In this document: in pieces, positions 1-5,852 of the stretch | Layout of the letters: each line of letters begins with the position of its first letter | How positions within the stretch are numbered: position 1 is the first letter of the stretch | Source: an uncultured Clostridia bacterium | GTDB lineage: Bacteria; Bacillota; Clostridia; Oscillospirales; Acutalibacteraceae | Length of the DNA stretch: 6,293 nucleotides | Assembly: GCA_945875045.1 (NCBI GenBank) | Contig: CAMCIX010000101.1 | Location: 1-6,293, forward strand | Direction: 5' to 3' | Made by a program: the position numbers and the translations under genes | The notes under the pieces: generated by a model | What the model saw: only the letters and a program-made list of their open reading frames with translations | Database searches by the model: none | Told to the model about the DNA's origin: nothing

Positions 1-4
1 CGAA

Positions 5-77
5 GTCGTCCGATTTTGCTTGCAGGAATAAGAGTCGGGGTCGCAGAGCGTTCCCGACTCGGTTCACATCGGACGGC
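5..77. repeat. Nested inverted repeats (outer and inner stem)
   Basis: The outer arms are 5-14 and 68-77: ten pairs, nine Watson-Crick and one T-G, with core CGTCCGAT against ATCGGACG. Inside them, GAGTCGGG (32-39) pairs perfectly with CCCGACTC (53-60). Within that loop, CGC (42-44) can pair with GCG (48-50) around AGA. The whole can fold as a long two-storey hairpin in single-stranded DNA or RNA. No U-tract follows, so it does not look like an intrinsic terminator. A role in oriT recognition or strand termination is inferred. Confidence 0.7.
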
Positions 78-90
78 AAAGCCGACCGTT

Positions 91-261
91 AAAGGTTTTT
101 AGAGAGTTCGTTCCATAGGGGTTAAAAAATGCCGTTTTAGCTGCATTAGGGGTCGGTGTTATCGTGAGGCACGATTATACCAAGAAAAACAAGGGCGTCG
201 TGACTCAAAAAAGAGGTTTTTATTACATTTTGGTACAAACCATTTTTGCCTAAAAACCTTT
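91..261. repeat. AAAGGTTTTTAG repeat family (two copies inverted, one direct)
   Basis: AAAGGTTTTTAG at 91-102 is the exact reverse complement of CTAAAAACCTTT at 250-261. The core AGGTTTTTA (93-101) recurs in direct orientation at 214-222. The second and third copies form their own inverted repeat: 214-222 pairs with 251-259, extended by T-A pairs and one wobble to 211-222 with 251-262. That repeat encloses a small TGGT/ACCA hairpin at 231-242. Three copies of one motif upstream of an RHH gene suggest protein-binding sites for the accessory protein or relaxase. This is inference. Confidence 0.6.
161..175. repeat. Perfect palindrome ATCGTG-AGG-CACGAT
   Basis: This is a 6-bp perfect inverted repeat with a 3-base centre, 148 bases before the accessory gene. 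The half-site CGTGA appears again at 198-202, in GTCGTGACTC. It is a plausible dimeric protein-binding site or a small hairpin beside the nick region. Nothing in the sequence says which. Confidence 0.55.
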
Positions 262-322
262 TATTAATGCAGGTTTCCGAGCCTGTATGTTTTTGAAAAA
301 ATAACAACAAGGAGATGATGAA

Positions 323-733
323 ATGGATGAAAATAAGAAGAAATTTGCGTTGTGGATACATCCATCTACACTTGAAAAAGCAGAACGATTATATAAATTA
401 GATAACTGTCGTAGCAAGTCGGAATTCATTGAAAAAGCACTTCAATTTTATTCGGGCTATGTTGTTTCACAAGACGGTCGTGATTATTTCCCCGAAGCAA
501 TTGTTGAAACTGTTCAAGGTACGATCGGAAGTTTTGAAAAAAGAATGGCCTCGCTTATGTTTAAGTATGCGGTTGAGCTTGATATGATGATGCATATAAT
601 TGCAGCCAATCATCGAATCGACCAAGACACACTTTCACGACTGCGTGGTAAATGTGTCAACGAAGTTCGTAGCACCAATGGTCATATTTCCTTTGAAGAT
701 GCCGTTGTGTATCAAAAAGGCGGTAAAAAATAG
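323..733 (+). CDS. Ribbon-helix-helix relaxosome accessory protein (MobC-like)
   Basis: The product is 136 residues. Residues 7-44 have the ribbon-helix-helix pattern: a short strand (KFALWI, 7-12), a helix led by PSTLEKAERLY, a turn, then SKSEFIEKALQFY as the second helix. Residues 56-97 are predicted to be mainly helical, with a Met-rich stretch around 78-91, and the tail is basic (KGGKK). RHH proteins of this kind bind repeats in oriT as dimers, help the relaxase load or nick, and often repress their own promoter. The start is ATG 323, with AAGGAG at 309-314 and an 8-nt spacer; the nearby ATGs at 315 and 318 are out of frame. Its TAG stop overlaps the GTG start of the relaxase by one base (TAGTG), so the two are probably translationally coupled. 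The family is judged from pattern and position, not from a database match. Classical MobC homology is uncertain, so no symbol is given. Confidence 0.8.
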   Translation: MDENKKKFALWIHPSTLEKAERLYKLDNCRSKSEFIEKALQFYSGYVVSQDGRDYFPEAIVETVQGTIGSFEKRMASLMFKYAVELDMMMHIIAANHRIDQDTLSRLRGKCVNEVRSTNGHISFEDAVVYQKGGKK

Positions 734-2697
734 TGGCGAAGTTTATTCTCAAATGGCGATATATAAAATCAGGTTCTGCGAAACATAGCGCAAACCTTGT
801 GAAATATATTGTAACTCGTGAAGGTGTTGAACTGTGCGATGAGTCGTGGAAACATCAACCTGCCACTCAAGAACAGCAAAGACTTATTAAAGAACTTACA
901 AGCGACTTTCCCGATTCGGTTGAAAGTTTTGAGTATCAGGATTATATTTCAAAGCCAACTAAAAGTTCAGCATCAGAATTTATAAGCCGAACCATTGAAG
1001 AAAATGTTGACCTCATTGGTAAAAAAGAAAACTATGTGGGGTATATTGCTATGCGAACTCGTGTTGAAAAACAAGGCTCTCATGGTTTATTTTCTCAAAA
1101 AGATGAAGTAATTAATCTTGATGAGGTTTCAAAAGCGGTTGCCGAACACGAAGGTGCTGTGTGGACAACGATAATGTCTTTACGGCGCGAAGATGCTGAA
1201 AGGCTTGGGTATGATAACGCAAGTGCGTGGAGAGAAATGCTCCGAGGACAGTCACTTAAACTTGCCAAAGCGATGGGCATTCCTCTTCCAGACCTGCGAT
1301 GGTATGCGGCGTTTCATAACGAGGGACAACATCCGCATATACATTTAGTTTCATATTCCGTTGGCAAAGAGCCGTATATGACTGAACAAGGTTTGCTGAA
1401 ATTCAAGTCGGACTTTGCACATGAAATATTCAGAAACGACTATTATCACATTTATCAAGACCAAACAGCACATCGAAATGCTCTTCGTGAACTTGGTCAT
1501 AAAAAGATTTCTGATATCGTTAATCAAATTAATATCGGCGCATACGATAACGAAACAATCAAAATTATGCTTCGAGAATTAGTAAACGAGCTGGATGGTT
1601 ACACAGGGAAAATGGTGTATGGTTATATGCCTAAACGAGCTAAAAATATTGTAAATGGAATTGTTGACGAGCTTGCAAAGGATGAACGCATCGCAGAGTT
1701 ATACAACTTATGGTACGAGCAGAAAGAAAATATTGTTCGCACTTATCAGGATACGATGCCACAGCACATTCCGTTATCTCAAAACAAAGAATTCCGAACA
1801 ATAAAAAATGCCGTAATTCAGGAAGCATTGAACCTACTTAACAATCGTATTACTTTTGAGGATGACCTGTTTGAAAAACCGACCTTTGTTTCTGATGACG
1901 AAGTCGAACCGAGCTATAAAAGAAATCCGTGGACAGACCCCGAGGATATGCATTATCAATACCGAATGGCAAAGAAATGTTTGGATGAAAACTCTGAAGA
2001 ATATGATCCCGATGAAGCAATCGAATGGCTATATAGTTCTGCCGAACAAGGATATGATATTGCAATGTACAAACTCGGAAAAATGTATTTGCGGGGCGAT
2101 GTAGTAAATAAGGATATCGCTCGAGCAATCTTTTGGTTGCAAAAGGCTGACGAGCAAAATAATCAATATGCTCAATACCTACTTGGTAAAATATATATGA
2201 ACGGTATTGATGTTAAAGCAGATTATTTCAAAGCAGAAGAAATGTTCACTAAGGCAGTTAGCCAAGGAAACATTTATGCAAAATACTCTTTGGCAAAAAT
2301 GCATCTCAAAGGTCAAGCTCAATATAGTAACATATTAACTGCCGTCAGATTACTCACCGAAGCGGCGAATCAAGGAAACCAATGGGCTGAATATCAACTC
2401 GGAAAAATGTATTTATACGGACAAGGCATTGACAAAAACTATGATGAAGCTGTTAGATTGTTGACATCATCCGCCAACAGAGGTAATGAATACGCCCAAC
2501 GATTGCTTGATAATTATTATACAAATACATATAGCAACTCGGCAACTGTTCTTGCAGCCTTGCGTTTGTTGGCTCGTCTTTCGCAAATAATTCGTGAGGA
2601 TGCGGATAAGCGAAGTAAGACTGGTCGTACAATTGACCGCAAACTCATGCGTAAAATCGAAGAAAAGAAAATGGCTCAAGGACAAAAAATGGGCTAA
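733..2697 (+). CDS. MobP3/MobL-type relaxase with C-terminal Sel1-like repeats
   Basis: This 654-residue protein is the conjugative relaxase, which nicks oriT, stays covalently attached to the 5' end and pilots the strand to the coupling protein. Residues 1-250 match the clostridial MobP3/MobL family as I know it: an N-terminal strand, then NLVKYIVTREGVE (21-33), FEYQDY (66-71), and the metal-binding histidine cluster at 195-204 (H195, H200, H202 and H204 in HNEGQHPHIH). Tyr25 is a reasonable candidate for the nucleophile, with Tyr10 as the alternative; this is not proven. Residues 270-375 are helical and unassigned. Residues 407-586 hold five 36-residue Sel1-like repeats, and the tail RTIDRKLMRKIEEKK (632-646) is basic and typical of the family. 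The start is GTG 733, inside the stop codon of the accessory gene, with only a weak GGCGG upstream, so translation probably depends on coupling. The frame is intact with no truncation. The next gene starts 19 nt downstream. Confidence 0.96.
   Translation: MAKFILKWRYIKSGSAKHSANLVKYIVTREGVELCDESWKHQPATQEQQRLIKELTSDFPDSVESFEYQDYISKPTKSSASEFISRTIEENVDLIGKKENYVGYIAMRTRVEKQGSHGLFSQKDEVINLDEVSKAVAEHEGAVWTTIMSLRREDAERLGYDNASAWREMLRGQSLKLAKAMGIPLPDLRWYAAFHNEGQHPHIHLVSYSVGKEPYMTEQGLLKFKSDFAHEIFRNDYYHIYQDQTAHRNALRELGHKKISDIVNQINIGAYDNETIKIMLRELVNELDGYTGKMVYGYMPKRAKNIVNGIVDELAKDERIAELYNLWYEQKENIVRTYQDTMPQHIPLSQNKEFRTIKNAVIQEALNLLNNRITFEDDLFEKPTFVSDDEVEPSYKRNPWTDPEDMHYQYRMAKKCLDENSEEYDPDEAIEWLYSSAEQGYDIAMYKLGKMYLRGDVVNKDIARAIFWLQKADEQNNQYAQYLLGKIYMNGIDVKADYFKAEEMFTKAVSQGNIYAKYSLAKMHLKGQAQYSNILTAVRLLTEAANQGNQWAEYQLGKMYLYGQGIDKNYDEAVRLLTSSANRGNEYAQRLLDNYYTNTYSNSATVLAALRLLARLSQIIREDADKRSKTGRTIDRKLMRKIEEKKMAQGQKMG
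1951..2490 (+). repeat. Five tandem Sel1-like repeats encoded in the relaxase
   Basis: Residues 407-442, 443-478, 479-514, 515-550 and 551-586 of the relaxase line up at an exact 36-residue period. They share the pattern A-x-Y-x-L-G-K-x-Y-x-x-G ... A-x-x-x-L-x-x-A-x-x-x-G-N, typical of Sel1/TPR-like helical hairpins. The first unit is the most divergent, and residues 587-620 form a sixth, degenerate capping unit. Such solenoids bind other proteins. Here the likely partners are the coupling protein or other relaxosome parts, which is inference. The DNA copies have diverged, so this is a protein-level repeat rather than a recent DNA duplication. Confidence 0.85.
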
Positions 2698-2716
2698 ATA
2701 TGATGAAGGAGAAACC

Positions 2717-3631
2717 ATGTCAACTTATATTCACTATACCAACGAACAAAAAGAACGTGCGCGTTCCACAGACCTCGCAGACTTATTGCAACGACAGGGT
2801 GAACAATTGAAACGATCCGGCAAAGAGTATCAATGGCGCGACGGTTCTAACAAGGTAACTATCAGAGGAAATCTATGGTATCACCAGTATGAAGAAGTCG
2901 GTGGCGATGCGATTGATTTTGTGCGTAGATTCTATAATAAAGACTATCCCGAGGCCATGGAATATCTTTTGAATGGATACGGTGGAACGCTTACGGCGGC
3001 ACCGCCAATTGAAAAAGATATTAAAGAATTTGAATTGCCCAAGCGAAATGATAATATGCGTAGAGTATATGCGTATCTTTTGCACCATCGTGGACTTAGT
3101 AGAGATGTGGTATATGCATTTGCTCACAAGCAAATGATTTATGAATCACTGCCGCATCACAATGCTGTATTCGTGGGTTACGATACCGAAGGTATTGCTA
3201 GACATGCTCATAAGCGCGGAAGCGGTTCACAAAGTACCTACAAAGGCAATGCTGACGGAAGCATACCCGAATTCAGTTTTCATTGGAATGGTTCGAGCAA
3301 TAAAATATTCCTATTTGAAGCGCCGATTGATATGCTTTCCTATATTTCAATGAATCCCCACGAATGGCAAAAAAACTCTTATGCCGCATCGTGTTCGGTT
3401 TCAGATCGTGTCCTCTTTCAATGCTTGAAAGACAACCCAAATATCAAAGAAGTTTATCTGTGTTTTGATAATGACGAAGCAGGTCAAACTGCCGCAAAAA
3501 GAATATCAGATAAACTTTTCACACAAGGTTATAAATCAGAAATCCTCACTCCAACGCACAAAGATTGGAATGAGGATTTAATCATTTTTCAAAAGGATGG
3601 TGACCTTCAATGGACAACACATTTATATTAA
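2717..3631 (+). CDS. DUF3991 and Toprim domain protein
   Basis: The product is 304 residues. Residues 16-86 resemble the primase zinc-finger-type N-terminal region (ADLLQRQG, then KVTIRGNLWY and GGDAIDFVRRFY) but lack the zinc cysteines. Residues 115-190 match DUF3991 (RRVYAYLLHHRGLS, with ARHAHKRGS). Residues 196-280 form a Toprim fold with the conserved Glu201 in FLFEAPIDMLSY and the DxD acidic pair Asp251/Asp253 in CFDNDEAG, followed by KDWNEDL. Toprim domains bind Mg2+ and act in primases, topoisomerases and nucleases. Homologues sit beside relaxase and VirD4 genes in clostridial elements, and their exact role is not settled. I see no catalytic primase palm or topoisomerase tyrosine domain. 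The start is ATG 2717, with AAGGAG at 2706-2711. The frame is open upstream to 2594, but that overlaps the relaxase and has no comparable ribosome site. The 3' end overlaps the VirD4 gene by 22 nt. Confidence 0.9.
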   Translation: MSTYIHYTNEQKERARSTDLADLLQRQGEQLKRSGKEYQWRDGSNKVTIRGNLWYHQYEEVGGDAIDFVRRFYNKDYPEAMEYLLNGYGGTLTAAPPIEKDIKEFELPKRNDNMRRVYAYLLHHRGLSRDVVYAFAHKQMIYESLPHHNAVFVGYDTEGIARHAHKRGSGSQSTYKGNADGSIPEFSFHWNGSSNKIFLFEAPIDMLSYISMNPHEWQKNSYAASCSVSDRVLFQCLKDNPNIKEVYLCFDNDEAGQTAAKRISDKLFTQGYKSEILTPTHKDWNEDLIIFQKDGDLQWTTHLY

Positions 3632-5406
3632 TATTGATTGGTGTTGGTATGTTTGCCATAATTGGCGGTATAACTGTCATCTCGCACATATATAACTTAA
3701 ATGCGATAAAAAGCAAAACTGTCGGTGACGGGCAACACGGTACTGCTCGTTTTGCAACTAAAAGCGAACTGCGTAAAACCTATAAGTTCATTCCTTTCGA
3801 GCCAAAGGTTTGGCGCAAACAAGCTAAGAAAGGAAAATCCAAACTTCCACAAGGTGTGATTTTAGGAGTGAAGAAAAAGAAAGGTCAAGACTTTGCTTTG
3901 GTTGATGATGACGATGTTCATACGCTTATGATTGGTGCGGCTGGCTGTGGTAAAACAGCATACTGGCTTTATCCAAATTTGGAATATGCCTGTGCTGCCG
4001 GAATGTCTTTCCTAACCACTGATACCAAAGGTGACCTTTATCGCAATTATGGTAACATCGCAAAAGAATACTACGGATACGATGTTGCAATTATTGACCT
4101 TCGTAATCCGACCAAGTCAGACGGAAATAACCTCCTGCACCTTGTGAACAAATATATGGATGCTTATAAGGAGAACCCCGAAGATATTTCACTCAAAGCT
4201 AAAGCTGAAAAGTATGCAAAAATTATAGGTAAAACACTAATTTTTAGTGATGGCGACTCCGCTTCCTATGGTCAAAACGCATTCTTCTATGATGCGGCCG
4301 AAGGATTGATAACTTCCGTTATTCTTTTGATTGCTGAGTTCGCTCCGCCCGAGCAAAGACACATCGTGTCGGTATTCAAACTGATTCAGGACTTGCTTGC
4401 ACCGAGTGGAGTCAAAGGTAAAAATCAGTTTCAATTGCTAATGGAGAAATTACCTCCCGATCATAAAACAAGATGGTTTGCAGGTGCCGCACTTAACACA
4501 AGCGAGCAAGCAATGGCCTCTATCATGTCAACCGCTATGTCTCGTCTAAATGCTTTTCTCGACTCGGAACTCGAACAAATTTTGTGCTTTGATACCGCAA
4601 TCGACGCCGAGAAATTCTGTTCAAGCAAATGTGCAATTTTTATCGTTCTTCCCGAAGAAAATCCGGCGACCTACTTTATGGTATCGCTTTTATTGCAGCA
4701 GCTATACCGAGAAATATTGACCGTTGCTGATGAAAACGGCGGCAAACTTAATAACCGTGTTATGTTTTATATGGACGAGTTCGGCACACTTCCCGCAATT
4801 AGTTCAGCTGAAATGATGTACTCTGCTTCTCGCTCTCGAAAGCTATCCCTTGTAAGTATTATTCAGTCCTACAAGCAGCTCGAAAAAAATTATGGTAGTG
4901 AAGGTGCTGATATTATTAAAGATAACTGTCAGGTGACGATTGCCGGTGGTTTTGCTCCGACATCAGGTACTGCTGATGAAATTTCTAAGTCTCTTGGTTC
5001 AAGAACCGTAATGACCGGTTCGGTTTCAAGAAGCAAAAACGACCCATCTCAAAGTTTACAGATGACAGAGCGGCCACTGATGACGGCAGACGAACTCAAA
5101 TCAATGAGAAAAGGTAATTTTATTGTTATGAAAACAGGAACGCATCCATTTATTTCAAGGCTAAAGCTTTTCTTTAAATGGGGTATTGATTTTGATACTG
5201 AGCAATACACCGTTGAAGATAAAGGAACACGCAAGGTGCATTATACAAACAAGGATATTATTGAAGAAAACATCCTTGATGCATTTCCTGTAGTTTATAC
5301 ACCACCCGTGCGTCCTCCTCGAAGATCAGCTTCAGGCGGGCAGACATTATTGCAGAGCGATGAACCTTTGATTAATGAACCTGAAAATCATGTTCGTACA
5401 GACTAA
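3610..5406 (+). CDS. VirD4/TraG-type conjugative coupling ATPase (CD1115-like family)
   Basis: This 598-residue protein is the type IV coupling protein, a membrane-anchored hexameric ATPase that brings the relaxase-DNA complex to the secretion channel. It has one clear N-terminal membrane segment (about residues 4-25) and then a basic linker. The Walker A motif GAAGCGKT (109-116) is followed by LTTDTKGDLYRNYG, characteristic of this family. The Walker B motif MFYMDEFGTLP (385-395, Asp389/Glu390) follows. SRSRKLSLVSIIQSYKQLEKNYG (407-429) and MTADELKSMRKGNFIVMKTG (491-510) are family blocks, and the C-terminal tail is Pro/Arg-rich (about 565-572). Many VirD4 proteins have two N-terminal membrane helices; only one is visible here. 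The start is ATG 3610, with AAGGATGG at 3593-3600 inside the preceding gene. The 22-nt overlap implies coupled translation. The reading frame and both nucleotide-binding motifs are intact, so it should be functional. Confidence 0.96.
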   Translation: MDNTFILILIGVGMFAIIGGITVISHIYNLNAIKSKTVGDGQHGTARFATKSELRKTYKFIPFEPKVWRKQAKKGKSKLPQGVILGVKKKKGQDFALVDDDDVHTLMIGAAGCGKTAYWLYPNLEYACAAGMSFLTTDTKGDLYRNYGNIAKEYYGYDVAIIDLRNPTKSDGNNLLHLVNKYMDAYKENPEDISLKAKAEKYAKIIGKTLIFSDGDSASYGQNAFFYDAAEGLITSVILLIAEFAPPEQRHIVSVFKLIQDLLAPSGVKGKNQFQLLMEKLPPDHKTRWFAGAALNTSEQAMASIMSTAMSRLNAFLDSELEQILCFDTAIDAEKFCSSKCAIFIVLPEENPATYFMVSLLLQQLYREILTVADENGGKLNNRVMFYMDEFGTLPAISSAEMMYSASRSRKLSLVSIIQSYKQLEKNYGSEGADIIKDNCQVTIAGGFAPTSGTADEISKSLGSRTVMTGSVSRSKNDPSQSLQMTERPLMTADELKSMRKGNFIVMKTGTHPFISRLKLFFKWGIDFDTEQYTVEDKGTRKVHYTNKDIIEENILDAFPVVYTPPVRPPRRSASGGQTLLQSDEPLINEPENHVRTD

Positions 5407-5414
5407 GGAGGTGA
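5405..5414 (+). promoter_or_regulatory. Near-perfect ribosome binding site for the HTH gene
   Basis: AAGGAGGTGA overlaps the TAA stop of the coupling-protein gene and lies 6 nt before ATG 5421. It is the strongest ribosome site in the operon, in contrast to the very weak site of the relaxase. This suggests the last small gene may be translated at a higher rate than the genes before it. Confidence 0.8.
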
Positions 5415-5420
5415 CACTGT

Positions 5421-5678
5421 ATGTCCTATTACCGAAAACTGTATAGCTGTGACGAACTTCCCTCAAGAGCAAAGCTCGTCTATATCTATCTATATGATCG
5501 TTGCGACAAGGAGAAAAAAGCGTGGCCGAGCGTAAAAACCATAGCCAAGGAACTATCTATCTCGGACAAAACCGTCCGCAGAGCAGTCAAAGACTTGGAG
5601 AAAGCTGGGCTTGTACGGAAGGAGTATGCGAGGCGTAAAAATGGCTCTTTTACAAGCAACCGCTATTATTTAACCTGA
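5421..5678 (+). CDS. Small winged helix-turn-helix protein (HTH_36-like)
   Basis: The product is 85 residues. Residues 14-30 form a helix (PSRAKLVYIYLYDRCD). A helix-turn-helix follows in PSVKTIAKELSISDKTVRRAVKDLEKAG (36-63), and then a basic wing ending in SNRYYLT. The pattern is that of the HTH_36/replication-initiator-like winged helix common in clostridial mobile elements, often near rep or mob genes. The whole protein is essentially one DNA-binding domain, so it may be a transcriptional regulator or an accessory DNA-binding factor. It could also be the N-terminal remnant of a longer initiator, but the clean TGA stop and strong ribosome site argue for a complete small gene. It starts 14 nt after the coupling-protein stop, in the same operon. 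The DNA target is unknown. Confidence 0.85.
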   Translation: MSYYRKLYSCDELPSRAKLVYIYLYDRCDKEKKAWPSVKTIAKELSISDKTVRRAVKDLEKAGLVRKEYARRKNGSFTSNRYYLT

Positions 5679-5700
5679 AACTTAATATCCAATTCACCAA

Positions 5701-5752
5701 GGGGTTACTATGCCTTTTAGGTGTCAGTAGGACACGGTCAAGATGGTATCCC
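5701..5752 (+). ncRNA. Possible structured RNA element after the mob operon
   Basis: The bases after the HTH gene can fold into a closing stem, 5702-5711 with 5743-5752: three G-C pairs, one T-T mismatch, then six pairs including one wobble. Inside it is the hairpin GTGTC-AGTAG-GACAC (5721-5735). No long reading frame crosses it. It lies at the 3' end of the plus-strand transcript, before the convergent repressor gene, so it could be a 3'-UTR structure, a processed small RNA or a DNA site. I recognise no Rfam family. The first 23 bases resemble 118-143 upstream of the operon. Confidence 0.35.
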
Positions 5753-5781
5753 AAGGAAGCTCCCACTTTAAGAAATATTAC

Positions 5782-5849
5782 AGCAGAAGATAAAAGACAG
5801 ACACAAATAAAGGCAACAGTTGGGTAAACCTTCCGTTGCCTCTTCTGCT
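5782..5849. repeat. Nested inverted repeat between convergent genes
   Basis: AGCAGAAGA (5782-5790) is the perfect reverse complement of TCTTCTGCT (5841-5849). Between these arms lies a second perfect pair, AGGCAAC (5811-5817) with GTTGCCT (5835-5841). The two stems share base 5841, so they cannot both form in full. The arrangement resembles alternative or stacked transcription-stop structures between two facing transcripts. Confidence 0.6.
5811..5841 (-). terminator. Probable intrinsic terminator of the XRE gene
   Basis: Read on the minus strand, this 7-bp stem (AGGCAAC with GTTGCCT, 17-nt loop) lies 11 nt after the stop codon of the XRE gene and is followed by the T-rich run TTATTTGTGT. That is a moderate Rho-independent terminator. 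On the plus strand the bases after the stem lack a T-run, so it would be weaker for the mob operon, unless the outer 9-bp stem contributes. Confidence 0.55.
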
Positions 5850-5852
5850 TAA

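Larger units (their letters stand above)
1..322. other. Non-coding repeat-rich region, candidate oriT
   Basis: This 322-base stretch has no convincing gene and ends at the accessory gene of the relaxase operon, which is where mobilization regions usually carry oriT. The sequence shows two nested stems (5-14 with 68-77, and 32-39 with 53-60), a 12-bp inverted repeat (91-102 with 250-261) whose 9-bp core recurs at 214-222, a perfect palindrome at 161-175, and the direct repeat TAGGGGT at 116-122 and 147-153. The left 90 bases look richer in G and C than the right part. Such clustering of stems and short repeats is expected where a relaxase and an RHH accessory protein bind. I cannot place the nic site, because I know no consensus for this relaxase family that I could match here. 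No clear sigma-A promoter for the downstream operon could be picked out either. The oriT call is inference from position and structure. Confidence 0.45.

Noticed and set aside
1..102. Plus-strand frame open from the left edge to a TAG at 100-102 (33 codons), possibly the end of an upstream gene
   Set aside because: It has no start in the window, no recognisable motif, and runs straight through the nested palindromes. An open frame of this length in a G+C-rich patch can arise by chance. Sequence to the left would decide.
211..322. Sigma-A promoter for the mob operon just before 323
   Set aside because: Several AT-rich hexamers (for example TATTAA at 262-267) could pass as -10 boxes, but none has a credible -35 at 16-18 bp, so no position is claimed.
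146..361. Minus-strand frame of 71 codons over the upstream repeats
   Set aside because: It overlaps the start of the accessory gene and the repeat region, has no good ribosome site, and its product is low-complexity and hydrophobic without a family pattern.
2594..2716. Longer N-terminus for the DUF3991/Toprim protein starting at 2594
   Set aside because: The extension lies inside the relaxase gene and reads as an out-of-frame shadow. ATG 2717 has AAGGAG at a good distance, and the protein from there begins with the family-like N-terminus.
5743..5793. Tiny plus-strand frame of 16 codons beginning ATGGTATCC
   Set aside because: It has no ribosome site, overlaps the 3' arm of the predicted stem, and the product resembles nothing I know.
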